From the NCBI RefSeq assembly GCF_902459565.1, contig NZ_CABPSN010000008.1:1-64000 (forward strand): a stretch of 64,000 nt of DNA. The letters are read 5' to 3'. This document shows, piece by piece, positions 1 to 8,210 of this stretch. The stretch comes from Pandoraea aquatica (GTDB lineage: Bacteria > Pseudomonadota > Gammaproteobacteria > Burkholderiales > Burkholderiaceae). The translations under genes and the position numbers were made by a program. Numbering within the stretch: the stretch's first letter is position 1; every line of letters starts with the position of its first letter. The notes beneath the pieces are model-generated. The model did no database searches, was not told the DNA's origin, and saw nothing but the letters and a program-made list of their open reading frames with translations.

Positions 1-76
1 TGGTGGGGCGTGAGTGACTCGAACACTCGACCTACGGATTAAGAGTCCGCTGCTCTACCAACTGAGCTAACGCCCC
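1..76 (-). tRNA. tRNA-Lys(CUU), copy 2 of tandem pair
   Basis: Read on the minus strand this is a complete 76-nt cloverleaf with encoded CCA. The acceptor arm pairs GGGGCGT with ACGCCCC, the anticodon loop is CTCTTAA (anticodon CUU, Lys) and the T-loop is TTCGAGT. It is identical to the copy at 135-210, which is upstream in the direction of transcription. The 3' end touches the window edge, so anything further downstream is not visible. Confidence 0.96.
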
Positions 77-90
77 GGTGCTACCGGGAA

Positions 91-120
91 TAAAAAAGGC
101 TGCACGGCATCGCAGCCTTT
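91..120 (-). terminator. Rho-independent terminator between the two tRNA-Lys genes
   Basis: A 9-bp perfect stem (AAAGGCTGC / GCAGCCTTT, 95-103 with 112-120) has an 8-nt loop and is followed on the minus strand by a run of six T (plus-strand A 92-97). It lies just downstream of the tRNA-Lys at 135-210. It would end that transcript before the second copy unless read-through or processing intervenes. Confidence 0.75.
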
Positions 121-134
121 CTTAAAAATTCGTT

Positions 135-210
135 TGGTGGGGCGTGAGTGACTCGAACACTCGACCTACGGATTAAGAGTCCGCTGCTCTACCAACTGAG
201 CTAACGCCCC
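135..210 (-). tRNA. tRNA-Lys(CUU), copy 1 of tandem pair
   Basis: Complete tRNA with CCA, identical over 76 nt to the copy at 1-76. Anticodon CUU in the loop CTCTTAA. This copy is proximal to the strong sigma-70-type promoter at 223-251. Confidence 0.96.
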
Positions 211-222
211 AACGAGACCGAG

Positions 223-251
223 ATAATATCGGCTCTTCCGCATGGGGTCAA
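223..251 (-). promoter_or_regulatory. Sigma-70-type promoter for tRNA-Lys
   Basis: On the minus strand there is a -35 box TTGACC (246-251), exactly 17 nt of spacer, and a -10 box TATTAT (223-228). Transcription would start about 6-7 nt before the mature 5' end of the tRNA at 210, which is suitable for RNase P processing of a short leader. Confidence 0.75.
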
Positions 252-282
252 CCCTTAATGATGAAAATCCGCAAAAAAGGTC

Positions 283-468
283 TCAGGCGAGAAGCGGAAC
301 CATCTCGAACGCCAGCACCGCGAGCACTGCGCCCACGACCACGAGCAGCGATCGCCAGCACATTCGAACGGTCCCTTTGCACGGCATTGCGCCGACAACG
401 ATCGCACCGAATACCGCGATCGCAAACATAGAGACCAGCTGGGCGTTGGAAAGGTGGGGCGCGATCAT
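283..468 (-). CDS. Small membrane protein, uncharacterised
   Basis: A 61-residue protein starting MIAPHLSNAQ. Two hydrophobic stretches are visible, about residues 8-28 and 40-60, separated by a short basic, cysteine-containing loop (CKGTVRMCWR). A small two-helix inner-membrane protein is therefore likely. The start at 468 is chosen because GGGAGA lies about 6 nt upstream; the frame stays open 11 codons further to 501 but without a better ribosome site. No family was recognised and function is unknown. It reads in the same direction as the tRNAs, about 30 nt before the tRNA promoter. Confidence 0.55.
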   Translation of the reverse strand: MIAPHLSNAQLVSMFAIAVFGAIVVGAMPCKGTVRMCWRSLLVVVGAVLAVLAFEMVPLLA

Positions 469-684
469 GTTGGATCTCCCTGTCGTCACCAGGCGATGCA
501 CGAGGTAAGTCGCGTTTCAAGTATAGAAAACGGCTTTCCTCAAGCAAAGCGGCGCGACAACCGGGGTTTCCCCAGTGGCCGCGCCGTGCTTTCCGGACAG
601 GTCTGCGATCCGTCCGAGGCAGCGGCAAGCGTTTCTCATGCCGGTGCTTCGAACGTCATGCATGCCCCTCAGGGGACGTCGTCG

Positions 685-924
685 TTATTCCGGAAGATCC
701 AGGATCAGGATGATCGTCCAGGCGTCTTCGCCTTCGTGGTGGTACTGACGCTCCACCACAACGAATGGTTGCTTCTTGTCGCCCTTGCCGAGGAACATCA
801 CGTCACCTTCCTGCGGCAGGCATTCGAGCGGCGGCAACCCGAGCGGGGTGTCCTTGGGAACGAGTCGTTCGGCCTTCTTCGCTGCGCGCTCGGTCCACTC
901 GATATCTAGTTGGATGTCACTCAC
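685..924 (-). CDS. Small conserved-looking protein, uncharacterised
   Basis: A 79-residue soluble protein beginning VSDIQLDIEW (GTG start at 924, with AGGA about 7 nt upstream). It is acidic and mixed alpha/beta in appearance, with a beta-rich C-terminal half (VVVERQYHHEGEDAWTIILILDLPE) and no membrane segment or signal peptide. No motif was recognised. An upstream ATG in frame at 987 lacks a ribosome-binding site and gives an unconvincing Cys-rich extension. Function is unknown. Confidence 0.6.
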   Translation of the reverse strand: MSDIQLDIEWTERAAKKAERLVPKDTPLGLPPLECLPQEGDVMFLGKGDKKQPFVVVERQYHHEGEDAWTIILILDLPE

Positions 925-1010
925 CGGATGATCCTGTCTATGCAAATTGAAACGGCTGCATGGTAGCACGCAGCCTGCGCAGTCCACCGCCGTCTACCTG
1001 CGCCGCAATG

Positions 1011-1044
1011 AAAAAAGCCCGCACTCCAGGGCGGGAGCGCGGGC
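1011..1044 (-). terminator. Rho-independent terminator
   Basis: Stem GCCCGC/GCGGGC (1017-1022 with 1039-1044) is followed on the minus strand by six T (plus A 1011-1016). A second internal pairing of the loop is possible. It faces left, but there is no clear gene immediately upstream of it on the minus strand: the next is the DUF4148 gene ending at 1388. Confidence 0.6.
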
Positions 1045-1216
1045 GAAAGTCCCATGCGATTACGGGGAACGCATGGCGACAGGAGATGCGCCCATGGGAA
1101 GCCGTGCGTGACTGCCGGGCCAGAGGGGAAGCACTGGACCGACGCACCACGGTTAGCCCGGTAAGACGTCGTTGGGCGGGGGCGCGCGCCTGTCGGCGGG
1201 ACTAAGAGGTCTTAAA

Positions 1217-1264
1217 GCAGATCATGAGGCAGGTCATGAAGCAGGTAATGAGGCAGGTAATGAG
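1217..1264 (+). repeat. Four tandem copies of a 12-bp unit
   Basis: Four consecutive near-identical 12-mers of the form GCAGGTNATGAG occupy 1217-1228, 1229-1240, 1241-1252 and 1253-1264; the last two are identical. They sit in the non-coding stretch 1045-1387. Apart from this array and the flanking hairpins I see nothing in that stretch. Confidence 0.8.
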
Positions 1265-1284
1265 GCGACGCAACAAAGCGAAGC

Positions 1285-1334
1285 ATTAAAACAAGGTGAC
1301 GCAACGCAGGCTGAAGATGCCGTTCGGCCTGCGT
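1285..1334 (-). terminator. Candidate terminator of the DUF4148 gene
   Basis: An 8-bp inverted repeat ACGCAGGC/GCCTGCGT (1304-1311 with 1327-1334) is followed about 12 nt later on the minus strand by TTGTTTTAAT. It lies 54 nt beyond the stop of the gene at 1388-1732. The T-tract is not directly adjacent to the stem, so the call is weak. Confidence 0.35.
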
Positions 1335-1387
1335 GCGTCAGTCACGCTGCCCGAGGTAGGCAGCATGACGAGGGCCGGTTCGGTGGC

Positions 1388-1732
1388 TTACGGATTCGAG
1401 TACTTCATCTCGCCGTTTTGGCGCGCACGCACGAGTTCGTCGTAGACCTGTGCACGCGTCTTGCCCGGCACGTTGGCGTTGTTCATCGTGTTGAACGCCG
1501 GGTAGTCGTAGTCGTTCTGCGGAATCAGGCCCTTGGCGCGTGCGTCGATCAGTTCCTCGCGCACTTGTGCGCGGGTGAGTTGGGACGTTTGCGGCACCCA
1601 GCCGAACGGTGAGCCGTCCGGGTAAGCGTCGCTCGACAGATGCGACTGAGCGAAAACGGAACCTGCTGCGGTGGCCAGCGCGGCCGAGATCACTGCGGAT
1701 GCAATGCGCTTGCGATTGATGATGCGATCCAT
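1388..1732 (-). CDS. DUF4148 domain-containing exported protein
   Basis: A 114-residue protein. Residues 1-28 form a signal peptide (basic start MDRIINRKR, Ala-rich core, cleavage motif VFA-QS). The mature part holds two copies of the DUF4148 pattern: LTRAQVREELIDARAKGLIPQ and KTRAQVYDELVRARQNGEM. DUF4148 proteins are small exported proteins abundant in Burkholderia, Pandoraea and Ralstonia; their function is unknown. The start at 1732 follows AGGA at about 9 nt; an in-frame extension to 1777 would bury the signal peptide and is rejected. Confidence 0.88.
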   Translation of the reverse strand: MDRIINRKRIASAVISAALATAAGSVFAQSHLSSDAYPDGSPFGWVPQTSQLTRAQVREELIDARAKGLIPQNDYDYPAFNTMNNANVPGKTRAQVYDELVRARQNGEMKYSNP

Positions 1733-1954
1733 GACGTTAATTCCTGTTCTTCTGTGTTGCGGGGGCGCGCAATGCATCGGTACCGAGAGACTGTTGGTAG
1801 GACGCGGTATGCGTTGTGCGCGACCGGTGAAGCCAGTCTATGCCTCCGGCTATCACGGAAAAACGGCAATTAAGCGAATGAATCATTACGCGAACAGCAA
1901 CAATGCGACGTGCGTTCTCACTCGATGAGACGCGCTCTGCGGCGCGGCATCAAT

Positions 1955-1980
1955 GAAAAACGCCACCCGAAGGTGGCGTT
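1955..1980 (-). terminator. Rho-independent terminator of the LysE-family gene
   Basis: A perfect 9-bp stem AACGCCACC/GGTGGCGTT (1959-1967 with 1972-1980) closes on a 4-nt CGAA loop and is followed on the minus strand by TTTTT. It lies 39 nt after the stop of the exporter gene at 2019-2636. Confidence 0.85.
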
Positions 1981-2018
1981 CGTCGTGCAGTGACGCGGCG
2001 GAGATGCTGCGCAGGCGT

Positions 2019-2636
2019 TCAGCGCGTGGCGATGGCAACGGCCGCACCGGCCATCACGGTGCCTGTCGCGCGATTCAGTCGCTTCACGGCACGTGCCGAG
2101 CTGAGCAGTCGCCGTGCGCGGGACGCCAGCGCAATATAGCTGCCGAACACAATGGCGAGGACCGTCAGCGTGACGCCAACGACTTCGATGTAACCGAGCG
2201 CCGTCACGCGTTGAAGATCGAGCAGGTTGGGCAGCAGTGCGAAATAGAAGACGACGACCTTCGGGTTGCCCATCGTGACCGACAGGCCGCCCAGAAACAG
2301 ACGCCAGGACTTCTCGCGCGGTGCGGCGGCCAGTGGCTCCGTCGGCGCAATGGCCGGGGCGTGCCACATCTTCCAGGCGAGATAGAGCAGATAGGCTGCG
2401 CCGGCGTACTTGATCGCGAGGAACACGCCGGAGAACGTATGCGCGAGTGCCGCCACACCCAGCACGGCGAGCGTGAGCCAGACGACATCGCCAATGGCGA
2501 CGCCTGCGGTGAAAGCGATCGCGCCTTGCGTGCCGCGTCCGAGCACGCGCGCAACGATGGCCGCGATGCCCGGACCGGGCGTGCCCGCGCCCACGAACAG
2601 GGCGAGCGCGAAAGTCAGCAAGTGAGTCCAGTCCAT
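2019..2636 (-). CDS. LysE/RhtB-family amino-acid exporter
   Basis: A 205-residue inner-membrane protein with about six hydrophobic segments. The N-terminal motif VGAGTPGPGIAAIVARVLGRG matches the G-x-x-x-PGP signature of LysE/RhtB translocators, and GNPKVVVFYFALLP (about residues 120-135) is the second family signature (GNPK). Length matches the family norm of about 205-210. The start has GAGGAG 8 nt upstream. Such proteins export amino acids such as homoserine, threonine, leucine or lysine; the substrate cannot be told here. Confidence 0.9.
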   Translation of the reverse strand: MDWTHLLTFALALFVGAGTPGPGIAAIVARVLGRGTQGAIAFTAGVAIGDVVWLTLAVLGVAALAHTFSGVFLAIKYAGAAYLLYLAWKMWHAPAIAPTEPLAAAPREKSWRLFLGGLSVTMGNPKVVVFYFALLPNLLDLQRVTALGYIEVVGVTLTVLAIVFGSYIALASRARRLLSSARAVKRLNRATGTVMAGAAVAIATR

Positions 2637-2742
2637 CGTTGCGTCTCCTCGCGTTGATGTCGTTGCGCGTGATCCAAGAGTTGTCTACGCGATGCTGACC
2701 TGGCCATCAGTCACTATGTTGGTGGTGACCGATGTCCCGATG

Positions 2743-3210
2743 TTATGCGCCGAGCCAGGGCAGGCCGCGGAAGCACCAGCCGCTCACATTCTTGCGATGA
2801 CCGTTGCCGTCCTTGTCGCCTTCGAAGCCTTCGAGGATGTCGAACGATTGCGTGAAGCCGGCTTCATAAGCGACCTTCGCGGCAGCCTTCGAGCGGGCGG
2901 CGCTGCGGCACAGGAACAGCAGCGGCGTTGTCTTGTCCGTCGTCTGCGACGTCAGTTGTTCGAGGAAGTGTTCGTTAGGCACGCCACCCGGATAACGCAC
3001 CCATTCGACGTTGGCGTACTGCCCGTCCGGCACCTGGGGACGTCCGACCCAATCGAGTTCCGCACGCGTGCGCACGTCGATCAGGCGAACGTTGGCGTCG
3101 GCGTTGAGCAATGCCAGCGCTTCTTCCGGCGTGACTGCGCCTGCGTAGGCGAGCTGACCCGTGGCGCGACGCTGCGTCGCTTGGTCGAGAATGGCTTTTG
3201 CGCTTGTCAT
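2743..3210 (-). CDS. Rhodanese-like domain protein
   Basis: A 155-residue single-domain rhodanese. The domain runs from EEALALLNADANVRLIDVR (about 30-48) to the active-site loop CRSAARS (about 101-107), with the catalytic cysteine followed by the usual R-S-x-x-R-S pattern. Rhodanese domains carry persulfide sulfur or act as sulfurtransferases; the donor and acceptor are unknown. The last 25 residues (NGHRKNVSGWCFRGLPW) add a second cysteine in a tail seen in some proteobacterial single-domain rhodaneses. It stands alone, divergent from glnA. Confidence 0.88.
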   Translation of the reverse strand: MTSAKAILDQATQRRATGQLAYAGAVTPEEALALLNADANVRLIDVRTRAELDWVGRPQVPDGQYANVEWVRYPGGVPNEHFLEQLTSQTTDKTTPLLFLCRSAARSKAAAKVAYEAGFTQSFDILEGFEGDKDGNGHRKNVSGWCFRGLPWLGA

Positions 3211-3392
3211 ATTGCTGTGATCTCGTTAGTCGATGGTTGTCCTTCATTCTAGCGTGCACGACACGCAAAGATGCGCTTTAAGTGACATCGCGCGGCATTG
3301 GGAGTCGTCTGGATATTTTGCGGACCGAATCCGACGCGCCCGACGACGGTGCAACATGGTGCACAACTTCGGGTCAGTGCGGCGGCCTGTTG

Positions 3393-3460
3393 GCACTCAA
3401 AAGGTGCATAATTGGAAAATGCACCAATTTAGTGATGTTTTGGTGCGGAGTGCACCGAAA
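3393..3460 (+). promoter_or_regulatory. Cluster of NtrC-like binding sites upstream of glnA
   Basis: Three dyads resemble the enterobacterial NtrC pattern GCACYA-N3-TGGTGC. They are 3393-3407 (GCACTCAAAAGGTGC), 3421-3435 (GCACCAATTTAGTGA, right arm weak), and 3438-3460, where GGTGC and GCACC arms are separated by 5 bp inside a wider TTT...AAA palindrome. They lie about 110-190 bp upstream of the sigma-54 promoter at 3569, the normal enhancer distance. Binding is inferred from pattern only. Confidence 0.6.
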
Positions 3461-3568
3461 TGGAGAATTGAAGCCCATGAGCGGGAATTCGGCACCGGAC
3501 GCACCAGTGTCGAATATTTCCTTAGAAATCAGTGGGCGAGGGTGAGGTACGACAGTGAAGCGATGCGC

Positions 3569-3585
3569 TGGCACGCTTCCTGCTT
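3569..3585 (+). promoter_or_regulatory. Sigma-54 (RpoN) promoter of glnA
   Basis: TGGCACGCTTCCTGCTT matches the sigma-54 consensus TGGCAC-N5-TTGCW at nearly every conserved position, with the invariant GG and GC separated by 10 bp. Transcription would begin near 3597, giving a leader of about 85 nt to the glnA ATG at 3682. Together with the NtrC-like sites this predicts activation by phosphorylated GlnG encoded just downstream. Confidence 0.75.
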
Positions 3586-3681
3586 ATCACTGGCGAATCC
3601 GAACACGGAGTTCGTTAAGAGGGTGCGGCGACGCGGGCGATGAGCGCCAGCAGCGCCAGATTGAATCTTTCGGGAGATAGC

Positions 3682-5097
3682 ATGAGCAAATCTGTGGCAG
3701 ATGTGATGAACCTGGTTAAGGAAGAAGACGTCAAGTTCGTCGACTTCCGCTTTACGGACACGCGCGGCAAAGAGCAGCACGTCTCGGTGCCCGTGTCGCA
3801 CTTCGACGCTGACAAGTTCGAGAGCGGTCACGCTTTCGATGGTTCGTCGATCGCTGGCTGGAAGGGCATCGAAGCCTCGGACATGCTGCTGGTGCCGGAC
3901 GCCAACACCGCTTACATCGACCCGTTCTACGAAGAAAACACGCTGGTCCTGACCTGCGACGTGATCGAACCGGCCGACGGCAAGGGCTACGACCGCGATC
4001 CGCGCTCCATCGCCAAGCGCGCTGAAGCCTACCTGAAGAGCACGGGCCTGGGCGACACCGCCTTCTTCGGTCCGGAGCCGGAATTCTTCATTTTCGACTC
4101 GGTCCAGTGGAACACGGATATGTCGGGCACCTTCGTGAAGATCAATTCCGAAGAAGCCCCGTGGTCCTCGTCGAAGGACTTCGACGGCGGCAACACCGGC
4201 CACCGTCCGGGCACGAAGGGCGGTTACTTCCCGGTCGCACCGGTCGACACGTTCCAGGACATGCGCTCGGAAATGTGCCTGTTGCTCGAACAACTCGGCG
4301 TGCCGGTTGAAGTGCACCACCACGAAGTGGCTGGCCAGGGCCAGAACGAAATCGGCACGAAGTTCTCGACGCTGGTCGAGCGCGCCGACTGGACGCAGAT
4401 CCTGAAGTACGTCGTGCACAACGTGGCGCACAGCTACGGCAAGACGGCCACGTTCATGCCGAAGCCGATCGTTGGCGATAACGGTTCGGGCATGCACATC
4501 CACCAGTCGGTCTGGAAGGACGGTCAGAACCTGTTCGCAGGCAACGGCTACGGCGGTCTGTCGGAATTCGCGCTGTACTACATCGGCGGCATCATTAAGC
4601 ACGCCCGTGCCCTGAACGCGATCACGAACCCGTCGACGAACTCGTACAAGCGTCTCGTGCCGCACTTCGAAGCCCCGGTGAAGCTGGCCTACTCGGCCCG
4701 TAACCGTTCGGCATCGATCCGTATTCCGTACGTTGCCAACCCGAAGGGCCGCCGCATCGAAGCGCGCTTCCCGGACCCGATGGCTAACCCGTACCTGTCG
4801 TTTGCCGCCATGCTGATGGCCGGTCTGGATGGCGTGCAGAACAAGATCCACCCGGGCGAAGCTGCCGACAAGAACCTGTACGACCTGCCGCCGGAAGAGG
4901 ACGCAAAGATCCCGACCGTGTGCTCGAGCCTCGAACAGGCGCTGGAATACCTGAACGAAGACCGCGAGTTCCTGACCCGTGGCGGTGTGTTCACCGACGG
5001 CATGCTCGATTCGTACATCGCGCTGAAGACGGACGAAGCTCGCCGTGTGGCCATGACCACGCACCCGCTCGAGTTCGAACTGTACTACTCGCTGTAA
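3682..5097 (+). CDS. glnA: Type I glutamine synthetase
   Basis: A 471-residue enzyme making glutamine from glutamate, ammonia and ATP; it forms cytoplasmic dodecamers. Recognisable motifs include FDGSSIAGW, the metal-site block [26 protein letters not shown], the ATP loop [14 protein letters not shown] and NRSASIRIP. The adenylylation loop is [10 protein letters not shown] near residue 400, so activity can be set by GlnE-type adenylylation. The start at 3682 follows GGGAGA by 4 nt and gives the family N-terminus MSKSVADVM; the frame opens further upstream at 3640 but without support. Its promoter is RpoN-dependent and a terminator at 5168 separates it from glnL. Confidence 0.98.
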   Translation: MSKSVADVMNLVKEEDVKFVDFRFTDTRGKEQHVSVPVSHFDADKFESGHAFDGSSIAGWKGIEASDMLLVPDANTAYIDPFYEENTLVLTCDVIEPADGKGYDRDPRSIAKRAEAYLKSTGLGDTAFFGPEPEFFIFDSVQWNTDMSGTFVKINSEEAPWSSSKDFDGGNTGHRPGTKGGYFPVAPVDTFQDMRSEMCLLLEQLGVPVEVHHHEVAGQGQNEIGTKFSTLVERADWTQILKYVVHNVAHSYGKTATFMPKPIVGDNGSGMHIHQSVWKDGQNLFAGNGYGGLSEFALYYIGGIIKHARALNAITNPSTNSYKRLVPHFEAPVKLAYSARNRSASIRIPYVANPKGRRIEARFPDPMANPYLSFAAMLMAGLDGVQNKIHPGEAADKNLYDLPPEEDAKIPTVCSSLEQALEYLNEDREFLTRGGVFTDGMLDSYIALKTDEARRVAMTTHPLEFELYYSL

Positions 5098-5167
5098 TCG
5101 AGTCGCTGCGCAGGAATGCGCCGGCATGACGGAACGCCTGCGGCCGACCGTCATGCTCGACAAGCAC

Positions 5168-5198
5168 GGGGGGATGGCCGCGGCCGTCCCCCTTTTTT
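5168..5198 (+). terminator. Rho-independent terminator after glnA
   Basis: A long GC-rich stem (GGGGGATGGCC against GGCCGTCCCCC, one mismatch) is followed by TTTTTT. It lies about 70 nt past the glnA stop and about 80 nt before glnL, so most glnA transcripts should end here. Confidence 0.85.
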
Positions 5199-5276
5199 AT
5201 CCGCAGCGCGCGTGCCATGCATCGTCGATGTGCATTGTGCTAGCGGCCTGCCACGAACCTAACGCCTAGATCCTTG

Positions 5277-6515
5277 ATGAAAAGTGTCCGCGCTGGTGAG
5301 AAAGGGCAGACGAAGCGGGCTTCGCATTCCGCCAATGCCGGCGATGTTGCCGCTGATGTTGCCGCCAATGCTGCTGCCGATCTGACGGCTGATGCCGCAT
5401 CCGCACCCGTGACTGCGGTGCATGCCATGGTCGACCCGTGGGAAGCCAAGCTTGCCGGGACCGGCATTCTGCCCGGGCTGGAAGCGTTGCCGACCGTGCT
5501 GCTGGTGCTGGAAAAGCACTCGTTGCGCGTGGTCTTTGCGAACCCGGCCGCCGAAGCGTTGCTGGCCTTGTCGCGTCGCTCGCTCTCGCAAATGACCTGG
5601 AACGACGTGTTCACGAACGGCGAGGTGCTGTCGTCGACGATGACGGAACTCATCGCGAATCACTTCCAGACGACACGCCTCGATCTGGTGCTTGAGCGCA
5701 CCGCGCAGGAGCCGTTGCACACGCACGCGATTGTGGCCGCGCCCGAGGCTGCGCCCGATTTCGTGATCGTCGAGCTGATCGAGAATGAGCAGAAGCTCAA
5801 GAACGAACGCGAAGAGCGGATCATCGATCAGGCGTTGATGAACAAGCAGCTTATCCGCAACCTGGCGCACGAAATCAAGAACCCGCTCGGCGGCATTCGC
5901 GGTGCGGCGCAGTTGCTGGAGTTCGAGCTGGATCAGCGCGAGTTGCGCGAATACACGCAGGTGATCATCAAGGAGTCCGACAGGCTTCAGACGCTGGTCG
6001 ATCGCTTGCTGGAGCCGCATCGCCATCCGTATATCGCCACGGACGTGAACATCCACGAAGTGTGCGAGCGCGTGCGTTCGGTGGTGCTCGCCGAATTCCC
6101 GCAAGGACTCTCGATCGAGCGGGACTACGACGTCAGCCTGCCCGATTTCCGGGGCGACAAAGAGCAACTTATTCAGGCGCTACTCAATATCGTGCGCAAC
6201 GGTGCCGAAGCGCTGCGCGAGCAGATCGCGCGTGGCGACGCACGCATCGTATTGCGCACACGAGTGGCGCGAAAGATCACGATTGCCAAGCGATTGCACA
6301 AGCTGGCATTGGAATTGCATGTGATCGACAACGGGCCAGGCATACCTGCCGACATTCGCGATCGCATCTTCTATCCGCTCGTCTCCGGGCGAGAGGGGGG
6401 AAGCGGTCTGGGACTCACACTGGCGCAATCGTTCATACAGCGCCACGACGGTCTGATCGAATGCGAAAGCCGGCCCGGACGGACGGATTTCCGAATCCTG
6501 CTGCCCCTGGGCTGA
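5277..6515 (+). CDS. glnL: Nitrogen regulation sensor kinase GlnL (NtrB)
   Basis: A 412-residue cytosolic two-component kinase/phosphatase that sets phosphorylation of GlnG in response to PII. A PAS-like domain covers about residues 65-170, the H-box NLAHEIKNPLGG places the phosphorylated histidine near residue 198, and the N-box (NIVRNGAEAL), G1 (DNGPGIP) and G2 (GSGLGLTL) motifs follow. There is no membrane segment, as expected for NtrB. The first 50 residues are an Ala/Asp-rich low-complexity stretch not usual in the family, so the true start may be the internal ATG at 5427. A TTG directly precedes the ATG used here, and the ribosome-binding site is weak for every option. Confidence 0.93.
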   Translation: MKSVRAGEKGQTKRASHSANAGDVAADVAANAAADLTADAASAPVTAVHAMVDPWEAKLAGTGILPGLEALPTVLLVLEKHSLRVVFANPAAEALLALSRRSLSQMTWNDVFTNGEVLSSTMTELIANHFQTTRLDLVLERTAQEPLHTHAIVAAPEAAPDFVIVELIENEQKLKNEREERIIDQALMNKQLIRNLAHEIKNPLGGIRGAAQLLEFELDQRELREYTQVIIKESDRLQTLVDRLLEPHRHPYIATDVNIHEVCERVRSVVLAEFPQGLSIERDYDVSLPDFRGDKEQLIQALLNIVRNGAEALREQIARGDARIVLRTRVARKITIAKRLHKLALELHVIDNGPGIPADIRDRIFYPLVSGREGGSGLGLTLAQSFIQRHDGLIECESRPGRTDFRILLPLG

Positions 6516-6577
6516 TGCGGCCCTCACGCCGTCGGCCGTAACACCTGCGGCCGGGCATAGACGTTACACGGTGAACA

Positions 6578-8155
6578 ATGAAGCCGATCTGGATAGTAGA
6601 CGACGACCAATCGATCCGATGGGTGCTGGAGAAGGCACTCTCGCGAGCCAATCTGCCGGTGCGCAGCTTTACCGGCCCGCGCGAAGCCAGCGCCGCGCTC
6701 GAACACGATTCGCCGCAAGTGCTGGTGTCGGACATCCGCATGGCGGGTGGCTCCGGCCTCGAACTGCTGCAAATGGCCAAGCAACGGCATCCCGGTCTGC
6801 CCGTCATCATCATGACGGCGTTCTCGGATCTGGATAGTGCCGTCGCCGCGTTTCAGGGCGGCGCGTTCGAGTATCTGGCCAAGCCGTTCGACGTGGATCG
6901 CGCGGTCGAGCTGATTCTGCGCGCTGTCGAAGAAAGCCTGCGCGAAGCGACGGACGACGAGCGCATTACCGAAGAGCCCGAGATTCTCGGACAGGCGAGT
7001 GCGATGCAGGACGTGTTCCGCGCCATCGGCCGTCTGTCGCATTCGAGCGCGACGGTGCTCATCACCGGTGAATCGGGCTCGGGCAAGGAGCTGGTCGCAC
7101 GCGCATTGCATCGACATTCGCCGCGCGCATCGGGGCCGTTCATTGCACTCAACACGGCGGCCATTCCGAAAGATCTGCTCGAATCCGAGCTGTTCGGCCA
7201 CGAGCGCGGGGCGTTCACCGGGGCGCAGGCAACGCGTCGCGGACGCTTTGAGCAAGCGGAGAGCGGCACGCTGTTTCTCGACGAAATCGGCGATATGCCG
7301 CTGGATTTGCAGACGCGTTTGTTGCGCGTGCTCTCCGACGGCAACTACTACCGAGTCGGCGGTCACAGCCCGATCAAGGCGAACGTGCGTGTGATCGCGG
7401 CCACGCACCAGAATCTGGAAGATCGCGTGCGTCAGGGGCTGTTCCGCGAGGACTTGTATCACCGTCTGAACGTGATCCGGTTGCGCTTGCCGTCTTTGCG
7501 CGAGCGTAACGAAGACATTCCGCTGCTGGTGCGTCACTTCTTGCAGAAGAGTGCGCGCGAACTGGGTGTCGAAACCAAGCGCATCAGCGAGGCGGCGCTC
7601 ACGCATCTGACGCGCTTCCCGTTCCCGGGCAACGTGCGTCAGTTGGAAAATCTCAGCAACTGGCTGACGGTGATGGCGCCGGCGCAGACGGTCGAGATCA
7701 AAGATTTGCCGCCGGAATTTCAGACGACGACCGCGCCTGCTGCGGTGGTGGCCGGTATGCCGGCGTACGCGAACGGTGCATCGCATGGCGCAGCCGCAAC
7801 GCCGGGTGGCGCTGACCCGGCACAGGGAGCCGCGGGCTACGGCAGCGTAGGTGCGGTGCCGTCGGTGCCGGTGGGTGGCATGGGCGGCGGTGTGGGCGAG
7901 GCGGCGGGCGCACCGGGAATGAACGGCATGCCGGGCGTGGAAAGCTGGGAGCCGATCCTGCGTCGTGAGGTCGCACGATTGTTGCGCTCGGCGTCGCCGG
8001 ACGTGATGGACCAACTCACGCGTCGCTTCGAGACTGCGCTGATCAACGAAGCGCTGGACTTCACGCGCGGGCGCAAGGTCGAAGCCGCAAGCCGTCTGGG
8101 GATCGGGCGCAACACGATCACGCGAAAGATCCAGGAGCTTGGGCTAGAAACCTGA
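6578..8155 (+). CDS. glnG: Nitrogen regulation response regulator GlnG (NtrC)
   Basis: A 525-residue sigma-54 activator. The receiver domain (1-120) has the phospho-acceptor Asp in VLVSDIRM (about residue 52). The AAA+ domain has Walker A GESGSGKE, the RpoN-contacting GAFTGA loop in HERGAFTGAQ and Walker B TLFLDEIGDM. The C-terminal Fis-type helix-turn-helix is AASRLGIGRNTITRKIQEL. Between the AAA+ and DNA-binding domains (about 390-450) is a Gly/Ala/Pro-rich linker longer than in E. coli NtrC (469 residues). It follows glnL by 62 nt and is probably co-transcribed; the NtrC-like sites and RpoN promoter ahead of glnA are its likely target. Confidence 0.97.
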   Translation: MKPIWIVDDDQSIRWVLEKALSRANLPVRSFTGPREASAALEHDSPQVLVSDIRMAGGSGLELLQMAKQRHPGLPVIIMTAFSDLDSAVAAFQGGAFEYLAKPFDVDRAVELILRAVEESLREATDDERITEEPEILGQASAMQDVFRAIGRLSHSSATVLITGESGSGKELVARALHRHSPRASGPFIALNTAAIPKDLLESELFGHERGAFTGAQATRRGRFEQAESGTLFLDEIGDMPLDLQTRLLRVLSDGNYYRVGGHSPIKANVRVIAATHQNLEDRVRQGLFREDLYHRLNVIRLRLPSLRERNEDIPLLVRHFLQKSARELGVETKRISEAALTHLTRFPFPGNVRQLENLSNWLTVMAPAQTVEIKDLPPEFQTTTAPAAVVAGMPAYANGASHGAAATPGGADPAQGAAGYGSVGAVPSVPVGGMGGGVGEAAGAPGMNGMPGVESWEPILRREVARLLRSASPDVMDQLTRRFETALINEALDFTRGRKVEAASRLGIGRNTITRKIQELGLET

Positions 8156-8210
8156 AGCGAAACCGAGTAGGCTCCCTTGTTTCCTCACATTGCGACAAGG
8201 GAGCCGTATC

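Noticed and set aside
1172-1612. Plus-strand frame with HEAGHEAGNEAGNEA repeats
   Set aside because: Created by the 12-bp DNA repeat; the second half is antisense to the DUF4148 gene and there is no ribosome site.
3529-5163. 544-codon open frame antisense to glnA
   Set aside because: Composition is Arg/His/Val/Leu-rich as expected for the complement of a highly expressed GC-rich gene; no motif or ribosome site.
6524-8014. 496-codon open frame antisense to glnG
   Set aside because: Opposite the AAA+ domain; Arg/His-rich shadow.
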